Positions 22,054 through 33,656 of a stretch of 64,000 nucleotides of DNA are shown here, piece after piece. Position numbers and translations under genes: made by a program. Source of the stretch: Myrica gale (taxonomy: Eukaryota; Streptophyta; Magnoliopsida; Fagales; Myricaceae); the NCBI GenBank assembly GCA_963930655.1, contig OZ005620.1, forward strand, positions 16,063,001 to 16,127,000, in the 5' to 3' direction. Numbering within the stretch: position 1 is the stretch's first letter; every line of letters starts with the position of its first letter. Below the pieces are notes generated by a model. It saw nothing but the letters and a program-made list of their open reading frames with translations, was not told where the DNA came from and did not search any database.

Positions 22054-22760
22054 TAGGGGTGTTGACCGATACCGGTGGTGGGCAGGTTAACCGGCACCGT
22101 CACCGGTACTGGTACCAGGCACCGCTCCCTCCCCGCTTAGCAGCGGGGGCGGTGCCGGTGGCCATTTTCACCAAAAAGCTGTGAAAATGGTGGTGGCGGT
22201 GAAACTGCCCACCGCTGAGCAGTTCATCGCCAAAATCGTATTTTTTTATACCGCATCGTTTGAGTTTTTTTCTCCCCTTCACCCTACTTTTCGACCCCGA
22301 CCTATCCCGGAGCTCCTGCCTCTTCAGCCTCTCTCTGCCCACTGCTCAGCCGACCCTCTCCTTCAGCCGCGGGTCTGCCGCTCTCCTTCAGCCGCACCAC
22401 CCTCGTCTAATTGTCCTTCTGCAGCAAATGACTACATGCACCTTGGTTGCGTTTTGTTATTATGGTTGTTAAATTGTGAGGGGATAGACAGAGACGTGAG
22501 AGAGAGGGTGAGAGAGACTTAAGAAGGAGAGGGAGAAGACTGGAGAGGTCGCGCGCGCAGCCTTGCGCGCAGGACGCATGCAAGGCGCCTTGCCCGCGAT
22601 GCGCGAGGCCTTGCGCGCTTGCTTGCGGCACGCGCAGGATGCCTTGGCCGGTTAACCGCCACTGACACCTGTATAACCGGCACCATTAGGCACCGGTCAC
22701 TGGTGTAACCTGTGCCGGGGGCGGTTGGGGTTTTTGGGACACCGCCGATGCACAGCCCTA
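22054..22760. mobile_element. hAT-like non-autonomous element with 8-base TSD
   Basis: Starts TAGGGGTGTTGACCG and ends GCATCGGCGGTG in reverse, with terminal CCCTA, so termini are TAGGG..CCCTA. The flanks carry ACTTCAAA at 22046-22053 and again at 22761-22768, an 8-base target duplication as expected for hAT elements. Both ends are rich in ACCGGT, CCGGTTAACCGG and GGCGGTG words. The interior is C/T-rich then GC-rich (GCGCGCGCAG, CGCGAGGCCTTGCGCGC). No transposase. A truncated relative lies at 8262-8673. Confidence 0.75.
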
Positions 22761-23145
22761 ACTTCAAATCTTCACCTCACAATTACTCGAGCCTCCAACT
22801 TCCCTTTTCAGTATCAAATTCCTAACACGAGACTTTTGTTTCCTAACAACAGAGACCTCCTCTAAATCGAGCAGCGAGTCTTTTGCTCTGCCAATTGAGT
22901 CAACTCGGGCCTGCCTAACTTTAGAATGTTGCGTGAAATGATTACTTCAAAATAGATGCGAATATATTAATGGAAAGAAAAGAGGTAAAGGCAAACCTCC
23001 AGGTCTTGAAGTTTCGCTTGAACCAATCGCGTCTTTTTCAGCTTCTATCCTTTTTGTTATAATGCCTTATTGAATTTGTCACAATCTTCTACTCCTCTCT
23101 GGGGGCTTTCACAGTGGCATATCCCTTGAATCGATAAGACTATTA

Positions 23146-23343
23146 GGCTATGTTTGGTTTATGTTTTGAGATATGTTTTTATATTTGTGTTTTTTTAAAA
23201 ATAGTGTAGATTCTCTTCGGATTGGTGAAAAGTGTGTTAAAAGTTGTTGGAATTTGTAAAAAGTTATTGAAATTAGTGAAAATGTATTGAAATTGATGAA
23301 AAAGTGAGATGAAAACGTTTTGAAACATGAAATAAACATAACC
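23146..23343. mobile_element. Tourist-type MITE with TTA target duplication
   Basis: 198 bases, termini GGCTATGTTTGGTTTA and TAAACATAACC, flanked by TTA at 23143-23145 and 23344-23346. The uninterrupted sequence is seen at 3190-3210 in the first duplication copy. AT-rich, no coding capacity. Confidence 0.75.
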
Positions 23344-23472
23344 TTAGTTTCTGTGGCGTAAAAGGCAACTTCTAGCTGTCTGAGAGTGAATTGAAGGACT
23401 ATGTTCTTCTAACAGGCGTTGCCCTTGGGCTTGTTAGTATTTATGACCACAAACACCTTATCCTGAATTTTG

Positions 23473-23649
23473 GTTGTGTTTGTGTTGTAATATTTTTGGT
23501 ATGAGAATGTGTGTTGGTATTGGGTTTAGTGAAAAAGTGAAAAGAGAGGTAATTTTTTATATTTTTTGATGAGGGAGAGAGAGATTATATTGTAATATTT
23601 TATTAGGAGAGAGATAATATTTTGGGTAATATTTTGTATGCAAACGCAG
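23473..23649. mobile_element. Small MITE, 177 bases
   Basis: Begins GTTGTGTTTGTGTTG and ends TATGCAAACGCAG, weakly complementary. It is absent from copy 1 of the duplication, where TGAATTTTG runs straight into ATGGG (3310-3345), which defines the insertion. Similar in type to 46375-46558. Confidence 0.55.
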
Positions 23650-23958
23650 ATGGGTCCTTCCAGAGTCAAAAGACCCTTAATTTATTCTCGGTTTTGGGAA
23701 AGCAAAAGGTTCGTAATGTAAATTGGGAAAGCAAAAGGTTCTCTTGCATCGTTTTGTAGGTAAGAAAAGTGAAAAGTTCTCTTGCCGTACAGGTTCTGCT
23801 GCATTTCCCTGCAATAACTGCAAATATCGAAAACAAAGGCCAAGATCAAAATCGAAAAAATATTATATGAAAAATATAAAAAGCATTCCGCATATTTCTC
23901 TGTCATTTTGTGGGAGGGAGCTCACGGGATTTGGATTTTCTGCTGGCAAATATTATTT

Positions 23959-24142
23959 AATAAATTTTAATAGGTTATTAGATAAATGACAACACATTAA
24001 TGAATTCATCTAATGATATATATTAAAATATTAAAATAATATAAAAATAAATACAAAAAATCTATATGTAATATAAACCATTTGATGGACTCATTAATGT
24101 GTTGTCATCCATTCAATGGTCTGTTAGGACCTATTAGGTAAT
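23959..24142. mobile_element. Second ATTACCTA-family MITE
   Basis: Arms GACAACACATTAATGAATTC on the left and CTCATTAATGTGTTGTCATC on the right, closing with GACCTATTAGGTAATTCTC. About 80% like 1811-1993. Confidence 0.65.
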
Positions 24143-24149
24143 TCTCTAT

Positions 24150-24590
24150 TAGGAGGGAATCCTTTCCCAGCTCGCGGTATCCTTCTTGTTGAGGCGTATC
24201 TTTGCAGTTATGAATCGGTTGGCTAGTTTCTTGCAGTGGTTGCTTGGCTGGGTTTTGCTCTTCGTGTCTTTCTTTCGTGTGTTTGTGCTGTTTAGGAAGA
24301 GTTTTTGGGGTTGTTGGCATTCGTTTCTTCCGGTTGTGGCGAAGTTTACTTCGAGTCTTTGGACCCATTTCAAATCTATGGGTCTTTTGGCCCAGCTGTA
24401 TGCGGCCTTTATGGTTAGCAGGAATCCGACCTTTGCAGTTGTTCGTTGTATGGCCCTTCGGGCCTTTCTCATTGCTGTTACGGGTTTTATACCCCTATTT
24501 ATTACTAATGGCCTTAGAGGCTTGATTGTATGCGGCACGAATGTAATTGTTCCAGTGAAATGAATTTTCACATTTGCCTAGAAAAAAAAT
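24150..24590 (+). mobile_element. LINE-like 3' tail
   Basis: TG/GC-biased stretch with GGGCCTTTCTC and GGCCCTTCGGGCC words, ending TGAATTTTCACATTTGCCTAGAAAAAAAA-style with a poly-A run at about 24583. Open frames on both strands (up to 140 codons) lack any domain and are best taken as chance. No reverse transcriptase. Confidence 0.35.
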
Positions 24591-26190
24591 ATCTAGAGTA
24601 TCCGGTGGACTGCAGAAATAGAAGCGTCTTGGGTAGCAATCTATATATTTTGTCTTCTCAAACAAAATCCTACTGCATTCACAAATATCCCTACTTCATC
24701 ATGAAATATTGTCATATTGTCTGGAACAAGACTATTAGCGAGTCAATAATTTCAGATCCTTCTGGAGTTTACTGGTTAGCTAATAGCTGGTAATTACATC
24801 ATCCGGTTGTATATTATCTTATGACCACCAAATCTTTATCCTTTACAGGATATCACTTTGAAAGTATTCTGTTGTTCTTAATGGGCTTCTGGGTATTTCG
24901 AATAATATATGTTTGATGCGTTTACCGCCTCACTGGTTGGTGAGGCAGAGGTTTACGTAAGAACAATAAGAATATATATATGCATTTAAATACACAATTT
25001 AAAGATCAGATTATCGTGGGATCCGTCAAGTCCAAACTTCGATCATCCCTCGACAACTCCCAATCCTGTTTTCATTTGAAATCAGTCACTTTATGGAGGA
25101 CTAATTAAGAGTTCATCAATTTATAAGATTAGTGAGAAGCACTCAAAAATTGAGAGGATATTTAAAGCTACACACATCATGTCTAAGTAGAGTGAGTGAC
25201 TAGCTATTATAAAACCTTGCATTCTTCCAGTACTATAAAAGCTACACGCATATTTAAAACTACACACTAATCAAAGGAAATGGATCCTTGACAAACAGTG
25301 CGAAGAAGGTAAGATTTTTTACATGGACGAAAAAAAAAACTTCCAAATCATTAAAAACCCACGGAGAGAGGGCATATACTTCGTGGTCATTTATTGTTAT
25401 TAATGCGTGCAGTGGAATTATATAATAATAGTGCCAGACAATCTTCATACTTGAGATTCATAGGATAAGTAAATAGTTTCATGTGCCATGCACGCATTAT
25501 GAAAGAAAATTTTTGGGTCTCCAAAATGAAAGAAAAATGCCACGCAATATGACCTTAAACTGTTAGAAGTTTTAAACTTACATCTAAATTGTTGAGAAGA
25601 AATAAATTTTATTATATGAATTATATTTTGTAAGAATTACAAGTTTCTCTCAGTCGTGGAAGAGCGGGGAGGGATTCAGGGAAGGTTGGAGAACTTACGT
25701 TGAGATAGCTACCTGGAAGTTCACCGTTTGGAAGTATTCGTTCAAGCACTGCACGTACATGAATTAAAATATTTTTGGAGTGATTAAAATAAAAAACCAG
25801 GGATATTAAAGGAGTCTCTCTGGACTAGAACACCTATACGTGCATTTTAAACCCCCCCCCCCCCCCCCCCCTTTTTCTCTTTAGTACAATCTTAGATAGT
25901 GACGTGTCCATGAGTTAATGCTGATGTTGGACTCTATTTTTAAGTACTCACTTTATCCTATGTTGTAATGCTAGGTGGGCCATTGTGGATTCAATTGGCA
26001 GCTCAAAGGAGCCACTGCACGAGTGTTGGGTTTCACTTTATGCTATGTACTCACTTTATGCTATGTTCTCACTCTATTTTAAGTACTCACTTTATGCTAT
26101 GTTGTAATGCAATTTCTGATTGTTGGGTTTTCACTGCAGAAGTTCTCTGGGAACTAATAGGGTTTGCTCGAACCTGAAGAAACAAGAGAA
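24590..26190. other. AT-rich 5' flank of copy C, with poly-C tract and short tandem repeat
   Basis: 25250-25500 is an inverted relative of 10045-10330. A run of about 20 C residues lies near 25852-25871. From about 25945 to 26105 a ~23-base unit (ACTCACTTTATGCTATGT and variants) recurs four times just upstream of the copy C start, where promoter and leader should lie. No other gene seen. Confidence 0.5.
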
Positions 26191-26191
26191 A

Positions 26192-28364
26192 ATGCCAGGA
26201 AACGGGGAGGCAGTTAACGTTTTGGTGTCTCTGTCAGTGATCTGCGCTTATGCTTTCGTCTACTCTGTTAGTAATGTACTGTCTTTCTTTCTCTATCTTT
26301 GATTGTTTATGCTCAAATGCTGCTTTCTTGCGACCAACTCATGATTTATGGTTGATGAGATGTAGGTTCCAATTGAGATACTCTATTACTGTCTGCTTGC
26401 GGTTGCAATTGTGCTTCTGGTTGCTTTTGTTGTTCAATCTTGGACGGATACTTTTCTTGGTTTAAGCGTATTACAGAAAATTGTGAGTATGCTTAACCTT
26501 CCTGCTTCCTCGAGCAATTTGATCAGTAACACAAATGATTTCCATTCTCTATACTATCTAGTTTTTTTAGATGGATTGCAACTCTTGGTTTGTGTTTACA
26601 TGGCCTATTACTGTCTGATCATATTGATGGTTTTCAAAGAGTGTGTAACCAACTCAAAACAAACATTGTCTTCTCCTCAACTGTTTAATTTTTTGTTTGT
26701 AATACACACGATTTGAATTCAAAGTCTTTAAAAGTTATGTCTTATAAGTCTTCGTTGATAACTGCAAACCCAGACATCTATTCCAAGTAAAGCCTAACGG
26801 CGTTTATTTCAAGTCAGCGCTTTATTCGTCCATTAGTACAATTCTATTTCCACTACTACTATACATACAAATACCTTTAATTTTTTAGTTTCCTCATAAT
26901 GGTCACAGGTTATGAATTCTGGCCTCAGTGGACTGTTGGGCCCTAGGGCGCACCATTCTTCTTGCCATTGCCATACAATATCGGAAGCAACATGTGGTTT
27001 CATGATTACAAAGCTGAAATATGATGTTGTGAAACGAATCCGTGATGGGGTGTATCAAGTCAACATAGAGAACGTAGGGGATGTCATATATAATGTTGCT
27101 CCATGTGTTCCTTCAATAAGTAGGGAATCCTACGATTTAGCAGCTGCATGCTCTAATGAGTTTGTGTTGAAGAGGCTTTATTATTTCAAGCCGAACTGTA
27201 ACCAAGTTTGCCAAGTGATGGAGCACTACGATCAAAATTTTGAGCAGTGGTTGTCTGATAATTATCTCTTTGATCATCAAGGAAAATATTTGAATCCACA
27301 ATTTCTTCAAGTTCTTAGGTAATGTTTAAATTATTTGTCTTCATCAAAACCTTTCTCTAGATTTTAACTTTTTTCTTCTTTGTCTACGTGACAGGGATGT
27401 TTTAAGGGGCATTGGTTATCTCCACCATGTGAGAAACAGATGTCATGGCAATCTAAGTGAGTTAAATATTGTGATTGTCAATGGTCGAGGAAAGATTACG
27501 GGAATGGTAAACGAAGTCTTAAAATCTTATGTGGATGATTACTTGAGCTTGGCCAGGATTGTTAGAAGTTGCTTTCTTAGCCAAGGACAGACCATTCCAA
27601 CAGAACTTGAGTTGCTTCTTACCTATGTTACAGAACCCAGCCGGTAGATTGATCAACTATCCAGAATACCTACACACTGCACACACATATTTCTGATTTA
27701 GAATCTCTTTCTAACTTACTGAAGATCGGGTCCAGGTTACTCAATATCGAACATCATCCAATTTTTCTGTCCCCTTTACAAAGATTATGCTACAGGGTGA
27801 TGGCTCATACCTTCTTGTATTTTGGAAATAAGGAAAGGTCCTTTACGTTTAAACTAAATAAAAAACTCCGAAGGTATAAGTGGCAGCACAAGGTTGGGGC
27901 ATTTCGTATGGTTCTTAATCGCTATAAGAGCTTGGAGTATCTTCCAAGAAAACAGAGGAAAAGCTTTCAGTATAATCAGTTGGCCACATCTTTTCTGAGG
28001 TTTGGCAGAAATGTTGTGGTTCACCTTAAGGACAATTTGAATCGCGACGTAAGTTTATAAAAGCTTGAAATAGATAGGAAGAGGTTTGATATTATTTTCT
28101 TATGTTGGGTTTTTTTTTCCTGTTACCGGTGATATAGCCAGGGAGTAAGAAATTGGCTGCAGAAGAGGTTGAGGAAGAGCTTAATAGATACTGGCCTGAG
28201 TTCCTTCCCATCTTGCATCAAGTCCTTGTTGACCATGGCTATCTCATGGTTGTACATGATGCGTATGTGGCTGGTTAAAACACAATACTAGCCTGTCCAT
28301 TTCTTTCAGCTTCTTAACAATGTGATAACTTGTATCGATTATCTTTTGCAGGATTCTCAAGTGA
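26192..28364 (+). CDS. Copy C: membrane-anchored IRE1/RNase L-like pseudokinase-KEN protein, intact
   Basis: Seven exons with GT..AG borders and consistent phase: 26192-26275, 26366-26482, 26909-27318, 27395-27643, 27736-28048, 28138-28262, 28352-28364 (436 aa, TGA stop). Residues 8-27 and 33-52 are two hydrophobic helices, one per exon, so a membrane anchor or hairpin is likely. Residues ~85-285 align with a kinase core: LRDVLRGIGYLHH precedes HGNLSELNIVI (catalytic Asp replaced by Asn, 221-223), KITGM stands for the KIxDFG region, and VDDYLSLARIV for DxxSLG. At 293 the text HHPIFLSPLQRL matches the HPxFW..KRL start of the KEN domain that follows the kinase in IRE1 and RNase L. The KEN active-site helix reads AFRMVLNRYKSLEYLP, without the usual R-N..H-H. 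No luminal sensor is present. A short C-terminal exon ends HDAILK. Function is unknown; a regulatory or decoy role is inference. Confidence 0.7.
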
Positions 28365-29550
28365 AGCCATAGGGATATTTCTCACAAAATGGAATTGAGA
28401 CAGGTTTTCAGGATTCACTAATGCTTTGGACAAGCTCTTTAGATTATTTTAAAGTTACGTGGGTGGTTCATTTACTCATTTGCACTGGACATTTATTCTT
28501 TTCGTGGGTTTACATGGTTTTCTTAAGGGTAAAAGACCTTTTTGGTCCTTGAATTTTAATGTTATTTTTAAAAATGGTTCTTGGGTTTTCAAACTTATCA
28601 TAGTAGTCCTTCAGTGTTGCTAGATTATCAAAAGAGTCCTTCCATTAGTCTTTCATCCAAAACTTAATTAATTGACACGCCATACCCAATAAAAGTATGC
28701 CACAAGTTCAATTAACCAAATTAGTTACAATAAATTACCGTCAAAATTGATGGAAAACGGAGGATTCAATGTGCCTTAAATCAATATTTAGTGGGTGCAA
28801 TGTGAGAAAAAAATAGCTGAGGGTGCAGGATGTCAAAATCTCCATAGTTGAAGAGTGTAAAGTGTATTTATCCCTCTTTCATTTGTGATTAGCAAATAAA
28901 TAGTCTTTTGCAATCTGCGTTCGGAATGTAGACAATTACTACTGAATTAATCTCTAATGTTCTATGTTTCTCATCTCTCCTCTTTATTTTTCTCTCATTG
29001 ATCGCTTTGGATTTTTTGTTTGTTATGGATATAGGACATTATGGTTCGGCTAAGTTAATCTGGTTAATTTTCTCCTTTTCTGTTGATTAACTCGATCTCA
29101 GTTTCTTTAGCACATGTCAACCATTTATAACTAGCACCATATTGGTACAATAACTTGCAGTGTGGCTAAGATTGGTTAGTTTATTAGTAATGCAATTAAT
29201 GAAAGATGAATAATTATGTGTTTATAATAGTCCTTCCTCTTGTCCCTGATTGTAGTTAATCTGCAGGTGATCAATTGTGGACTTTCTAGGGTGTGGAAGA
29301 CTTGATTAGTTGGTGTGTTGTTATTGGACGCCGTACTATGCATGTACAGTTCCTACGTTGGAATCTTTTTATATATGTTGTCTACGTGGATCTTTCTTTT
29401 GGATATAGACTGCGTGTAGATATGAAAATGTCTTGCCTGCTTCTGCACTGTTTGATAAGGATCCATTTCCTTTGATTCTTGTGCTGGAATCAAACTACCT
29501 TTTGAGGTTTAACTGAGCGGTCTTGTTTTTTTGGGCCAGTATATATGGAG
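28365..29550. other. 3' flank of copy C; one weak terminal-repeat element
   Basis: 28525-28885 begins GGGTAAAAGACC and ends GTGTAAAGTGTATTTATCCCT, imperfectly complementary, with a centre reading GTCAAAATCTCCATAGTTGA, similar in style to 63396-63706. No gene recognised. Confidence 0.35.
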
Positions 29551-29553
29551 TAA

Positions 29554-30043
29554 AGTCATAGTTAATCCCGTAAGTATGAGTAGAAATTAAATTAGTACCT
29601 GTTATTTTAAAAAATGTGATTTAAGACCTTAACTTTTGAAAATCATCAATTCACGACCCTCATCTAAATTAGGACATCCAAATTAGACGTTAAATTTGAC
29701 GGAAATTATGAAAAATTGACCAAAATGTCTCTCCGAGATAAAATTAATAAAAATCATTAAAAATAAAAAATGATATTTTTTAAATAAAAAAACTCCTTCA
29801 ATAATCTATTTATTTTTAATTTATTTCTTGAATTTTTATTATTTTATTTATTTTTTTAAATTTAATCTTGGAGGGACATTTCGGTCATTTTGCATAAATT
29901 TCCGTCAGATTTAATGTCTAATTTGGATTGTGGCGTAAATTAATGATTTTCAAAAGTTAAAAAGGGTATCAAATTACTTTTTTTATAGTTATAAGTATCA
30001 ATTTGATTTTTGCTCATACTTACGGGACTAACTATGATTTTCA
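29554..30043. mobile_element. Fold-back element, ~490 bases
   Basis: Left arm CATAGTTAATCCCGTAAGTA and right arm TACTTACGGGACTAACTATG are complementary and extend inward through TAAATTTGACGGAAATT and GGAGGGACATTTCGGTCATTTT with its complement. AT-rich centre, no coding capacity. Confidence 0.65.
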
Positions 30044-30603
30044 AAAGTTAAGGGTCTCAAATTACTTTTTTTATAGTTATAATTATCAATTTGATTTTTG
30101 CTCATACTTACGAGGCTAACTATGATTTTACCGATAGCATAATCAAGAAAACATGTATGCCATATGAGATTCATTTATTCCCTCGCAACTCAAGAGTTCA
30201 ATGGCCCAGGAAAAACAAAAACGTCCAGGAGTAGTCCAATTACCCAGACGTTCTTCTATCCGAACCAATGACCTTGAGTTAATTGGATTGGTCTACAATG
30301 ATTTTCAAAAGTTAAGGGTCTCAAATTACTTTTTTTATAGTTATAATTATCAATTTGATTTTTGCTCATACTTACGGGGCTAACTATGATTTTATCGATA
30401 GCATAATCAAGAAAACATGTGTGCCATATGAGATTCATTTACTCCCTCGCAACTCAAGAGTTCTTTTTTTTTCTCTAAGTCAAAAAATCAAGCAACTCAA
30501 GAGTTCAATGGCCCAGGAAAAACAAAAACGTCCAGGAGTAGTCCAATTACCCAGACGTTCTTCTGTCTGAAACAATGACCTTGAGTTAATTGGATTGGTC
30601 TAC
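30029..30603. repeat. Tandem duplication of the fold-back right arm with flank
   Basis: Two direct copies of about 270-300 bases (30029-30298 and 30299-30603). Each has ATGATTTTCAAAAGTTAAGG, the right arm of the fold-back element, CCGATAGCATAATCAAG, then a 60-codon frame starting MAQEKQKRPGVVQLPRRSS. The second has an extra ~35-base insertion. The small frame is duplicated with the rest and resembles no family I know. Confidence 0.7.
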
Positions 30604-30794
30604 ATAGATTTCCCCTTTGTGCCGATATTTTAACTTGTCAAGTTCTTGTGAGTGCACAGCTCCATCTCAGTACTTCTGAAATATGGATCCTTTATGCAAA
30701 TGGATAAATTATCATCTGGTCACGTGGTTTCGAACTTCAAATTTTATCAATTTATTCTAAAATGTATTCTATACGGTTTACCCCTAATATGAAT

Positions 30795-31094
30795 CTGGGT
30801 TATGTTTGTTTTGAGAAAAAATGTAAGATTTGAGAGAAGTTGTGAATTTTTATGTTGAATAGTATTTTATTGGTGTTTGTGTAAAGTGGAGAGAGAAATG
30901 ATTTGATATAATTGTTTAATAATGTAGTATTGGAGTTATGTGAAAAAGTATAGAAAGAGAAAATTTATGTTGAATAAAAAATTAAAAAATTGTTGGAGAT
31001 TGTGTAAAATGTATTGATTTTTGTGTTTGAATTCTGAATATGTAGATTTGTGAATATACTTAGAATCCTGAAAAAAATGTGAAAACGAACATAT
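30795..31094. mobile_element. MITE-like element
   Basis: Ends GGGTTATGTTTGTTTTGAG and GTGAAAACGAACATATCCC are imperfect inverted repeats. AT-rich centre. Termini resemble the Tourist-type MITE at 23146. No clear target duplication. Confidence 0.45.
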
Positions 31095-31639
31095 CCCTGA
31101 TCTATCTTGTTTATATGGTGCTCAAACTTAGTTCAATTTGATATCATTGTCTCACGTCATAGCTCATCTTTAAACGTCTTACCTTTAAAACCCTTTGACT
31201 TGAAATTGGAGTGGAGATATTAGACATAAAACGGTGCTTGACTATGGCATTGTATCGTCAAAAGAATCTTGTAGGCCCTTAACATTTATAAAATACTAAA
31301 ACACAAATCACAGAGTATGTAAGCGTTTGGGGGTTCGTTTAGAGTATGTAAACTTGGAGCTCAAATCTAAGCGATTTTGGAGGTTCGTTTAGAGTATGTA
31401 ATTCAGATCTTTGAACCTCTTTAAATTAATGAAATACTAAAGTTATTATGATAATAAAAAAAAGGCATGCCAGTGCAAAACCTGTTTGTATAATTATTGA
31501 ATGGCAACAATTTGTTGTTGCATTTAGAGCTTGGGACATATCCTGCTTCGGAGCAAGTGTAGAGGTTCGGAAAAATAACTTTGATCTATGTTTGTTATTA
31601 TGTATATTTATTAATGGTGGAAAGCCTAAGAGATGACTG

Positions 31640-32190
31640 TATGAACAGGCAAAACATGTTGAATTAGATTGTCATCTAGTTCGTGACCAACTTCAAGCGG
31701 GTCTTATTCGTACTGTCCATGTACACACTCTCAGATTGCCGACCTATTTACAAAAGCCCTCACCTCTTTATTGCTCATCTTTCCAATCTGGGAATAGAAA
31801 ACATCCATTATCCAGCTTGTGGGGACGTATTACAGGATACAGAGTCAGCTGCCTCACCAACAGCTGAATCAGCAGCTCACCAGTCATCCATTTCTCATTC
31901 TGTTGCATCTTAGAATAGAGGATAGATAGAATGCTTTTTAAGTCTTTTGATAGTTTGTTAGAATGATTATTTTTCATTGGTTAGTTATATACTGTATATT
32001 CTACATTCTGCAATACAATTGAATATACAAAATATTTCACAAATCCTCCATCGTCTTCTTCCTCTCTTCTTTAGCAAAACCTTAATTACAAATCTGACAT
32101 ATCATAAGAAACTCCAATTTCTTGTTCGTTCATTCTTATCTAGCAGAACAATTCATCGGGCATTTTGCTCTATTTGTGGCGCTGCATGTT
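31640..32190 (+). mobile_element. Ty1/copia remnant: RNase H end and part of a 3' LTR
   Basis: 31648-31915 reads QAKHVELDCHLVRDQLQAGL, then with a frameshift TLRLPTYLQKPSPLYCSS and a stop, matching the C-terminus of copia RNase H (TKHIxIDCHxxRD..L..FTKAL). It is followed by AT/CT-rich LTR-like sequence to about 32190. No other copia domain is attached and no second LTR is seen. Confidence 0.55.
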
Positions 32191-32815
32191 AGAGAGGGAT
32201 AGATACCAATATGCGACTAATAAACAATAGTGTAGATATGCCCGGTTAGTGGCTTTGGGCTCGAAGTAACTCAGTTATTGTGATCTTTTATCAACTCTCA
32301 AACTCGTGTGTTTAGGAGAGTACCGTTGGGTTCTGATTACAGCCCCTCGGTTCCCTTTATCTTTCCCCAGTGCCAATATGGTCTTAGTGGGAAGATGTGC
32401 AAAGAATGCCGGAAATCTCCATCTCCATAACCCCCCCCCCCCCGGCGTACCGGTTAACTTCAATTTTTTCAACGAATGTTTCTTGTTATGATCTAAATTA
32501 GGAGAATTGGCTGTAGACATGAGACCGTTTATTATCTTGGGCCATCTTTTGAGTATAAAAATCATTGTCCGGCACCACTCAACTGAGTTAACTCACACCA
32601 TGACAGCAAAGGCCAACAAAGCTATATGCCCTATCGAACAGCAATATCAGAAGCAAATTTTCTCGATTAACTTATACTCAGCGCGCGCACTCACACAGTA
32701 CGGCTCATTACAAAAGCAAATGGTAGCGTAGTTCCTATGCAAATATCAAAGGAAAATGGATCCTTCACACCAGAGTGGAAGCAGCCTAGATTATATATAT
32801 ATATATATATATATA
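32190..32815. other. No gene; 3'-flank words of the family, poly-C and (TA)n runs
   Basis: Contains a run of about 14 C at 32431, the flank words AAATGGATCCTTCACACCAGAGTGG (split, near 32753-32780) that recur at 10250 and 25270, and a (TA)n run at 32793-32816 that borders the large inverted repeat. Confidence 0.45.
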
Positions 32816-33656
32816 AATTCAGAATCGTACTCTTCATATAATGCTTCATCAATGATATGATTGATATTGTCAATGGTATATTGCGGAATTAAATATGATG
32901 CATCAACAGTGTATTGTTGAATTAAATATGCACCGTAAATGTTATTCAGAAATAAAAATGCAAGCAAGATATTCATAGTTCTGTTAAGCATTAAAGCAAT
33001 GACAATTAAAACAGAAACTTCTTGACTCATATTGATAATTGAAAAGTTTACAAAGTACAATACTTGAAATAAACTTACAAGATTCGAAGACTTGAAACTT
33101 GAAGATTGAAGAGTTGATATTCTGAAGAATAGAGAAGCAATAGTTTAAGAAGATATGAAAATGATTCGAGTATGTGTGAGAGAAAGACGAGAGAGTATTT
33201 GAGAGAGAGAGAGAAGGCTGAGAGAATTGAGAAAAAGAGAAGGTTGAGAGAAAGGGTCGAGAGGTTTGAGAGAATTCTAAAACCAGGTTATTCGCATTCT
33301 GCCGAAATGAGAGGCGAGAGTACGTTTTATAGAAAAAGAGAAGGTAAGAAATGACAGAAGCATCCTTTGATATTTGTGAATAGTAAAGGGCAATCTTGGA
33401 ATAAGTGCACAGTAAAGAAACAGTACCCGGTGATAGCTACTTTAGATGAATAGTGATATGTCGAGAAAAACAAACAGTAATATGTCGGCTAAACAGTAAA
33501 AGCAACACTGATATTTATCGGATGACCAATATCTTGAATAGTAGCATGTCGGCGACTGTCGGCAGCAGTACTATAATCACATTATGAAATGACGAAATTA
33601 TTCTTGATATCTTCAAATTGACAAAATTATCCTTCAAAGAAACTGACGGTTGATGG

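Larger units (their letters stand above)
14190..23895. repeat. Segmental duplication, copy 2 (partner 1-3640)
   Basis: Same block order as copy 1, but expanded by the membrane-exon array (14940-15800), a LINE-like tail (15900-16205), MITEs, a Mutator-like element (19082-21921) and a hAT-like element (22054-22760). Block 16210-16920 also contains a short internal repeat of GACTGGTGGCAGGGTTGGGA. The uninterrupted copy 1 gives empty sites for several insertions, for example 3190-3210 against the MITE at 23146. Confidence 0.8.

Noticed and set aside
22181..22767. Pro/Ser- and Arg-rich frames in the GC-rich part
   Set aside because: They lie inside a hAT-like non-autonomous element bounded by TSDs, and the truncated copy at 8262 does not keep the frames.
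24149..24571. Overlapping 87-140 codon frames on both strands
   Set aside because: They lie in a LINE-like tail ending in poly-A, have no domain, and are open on both strands by base composition.
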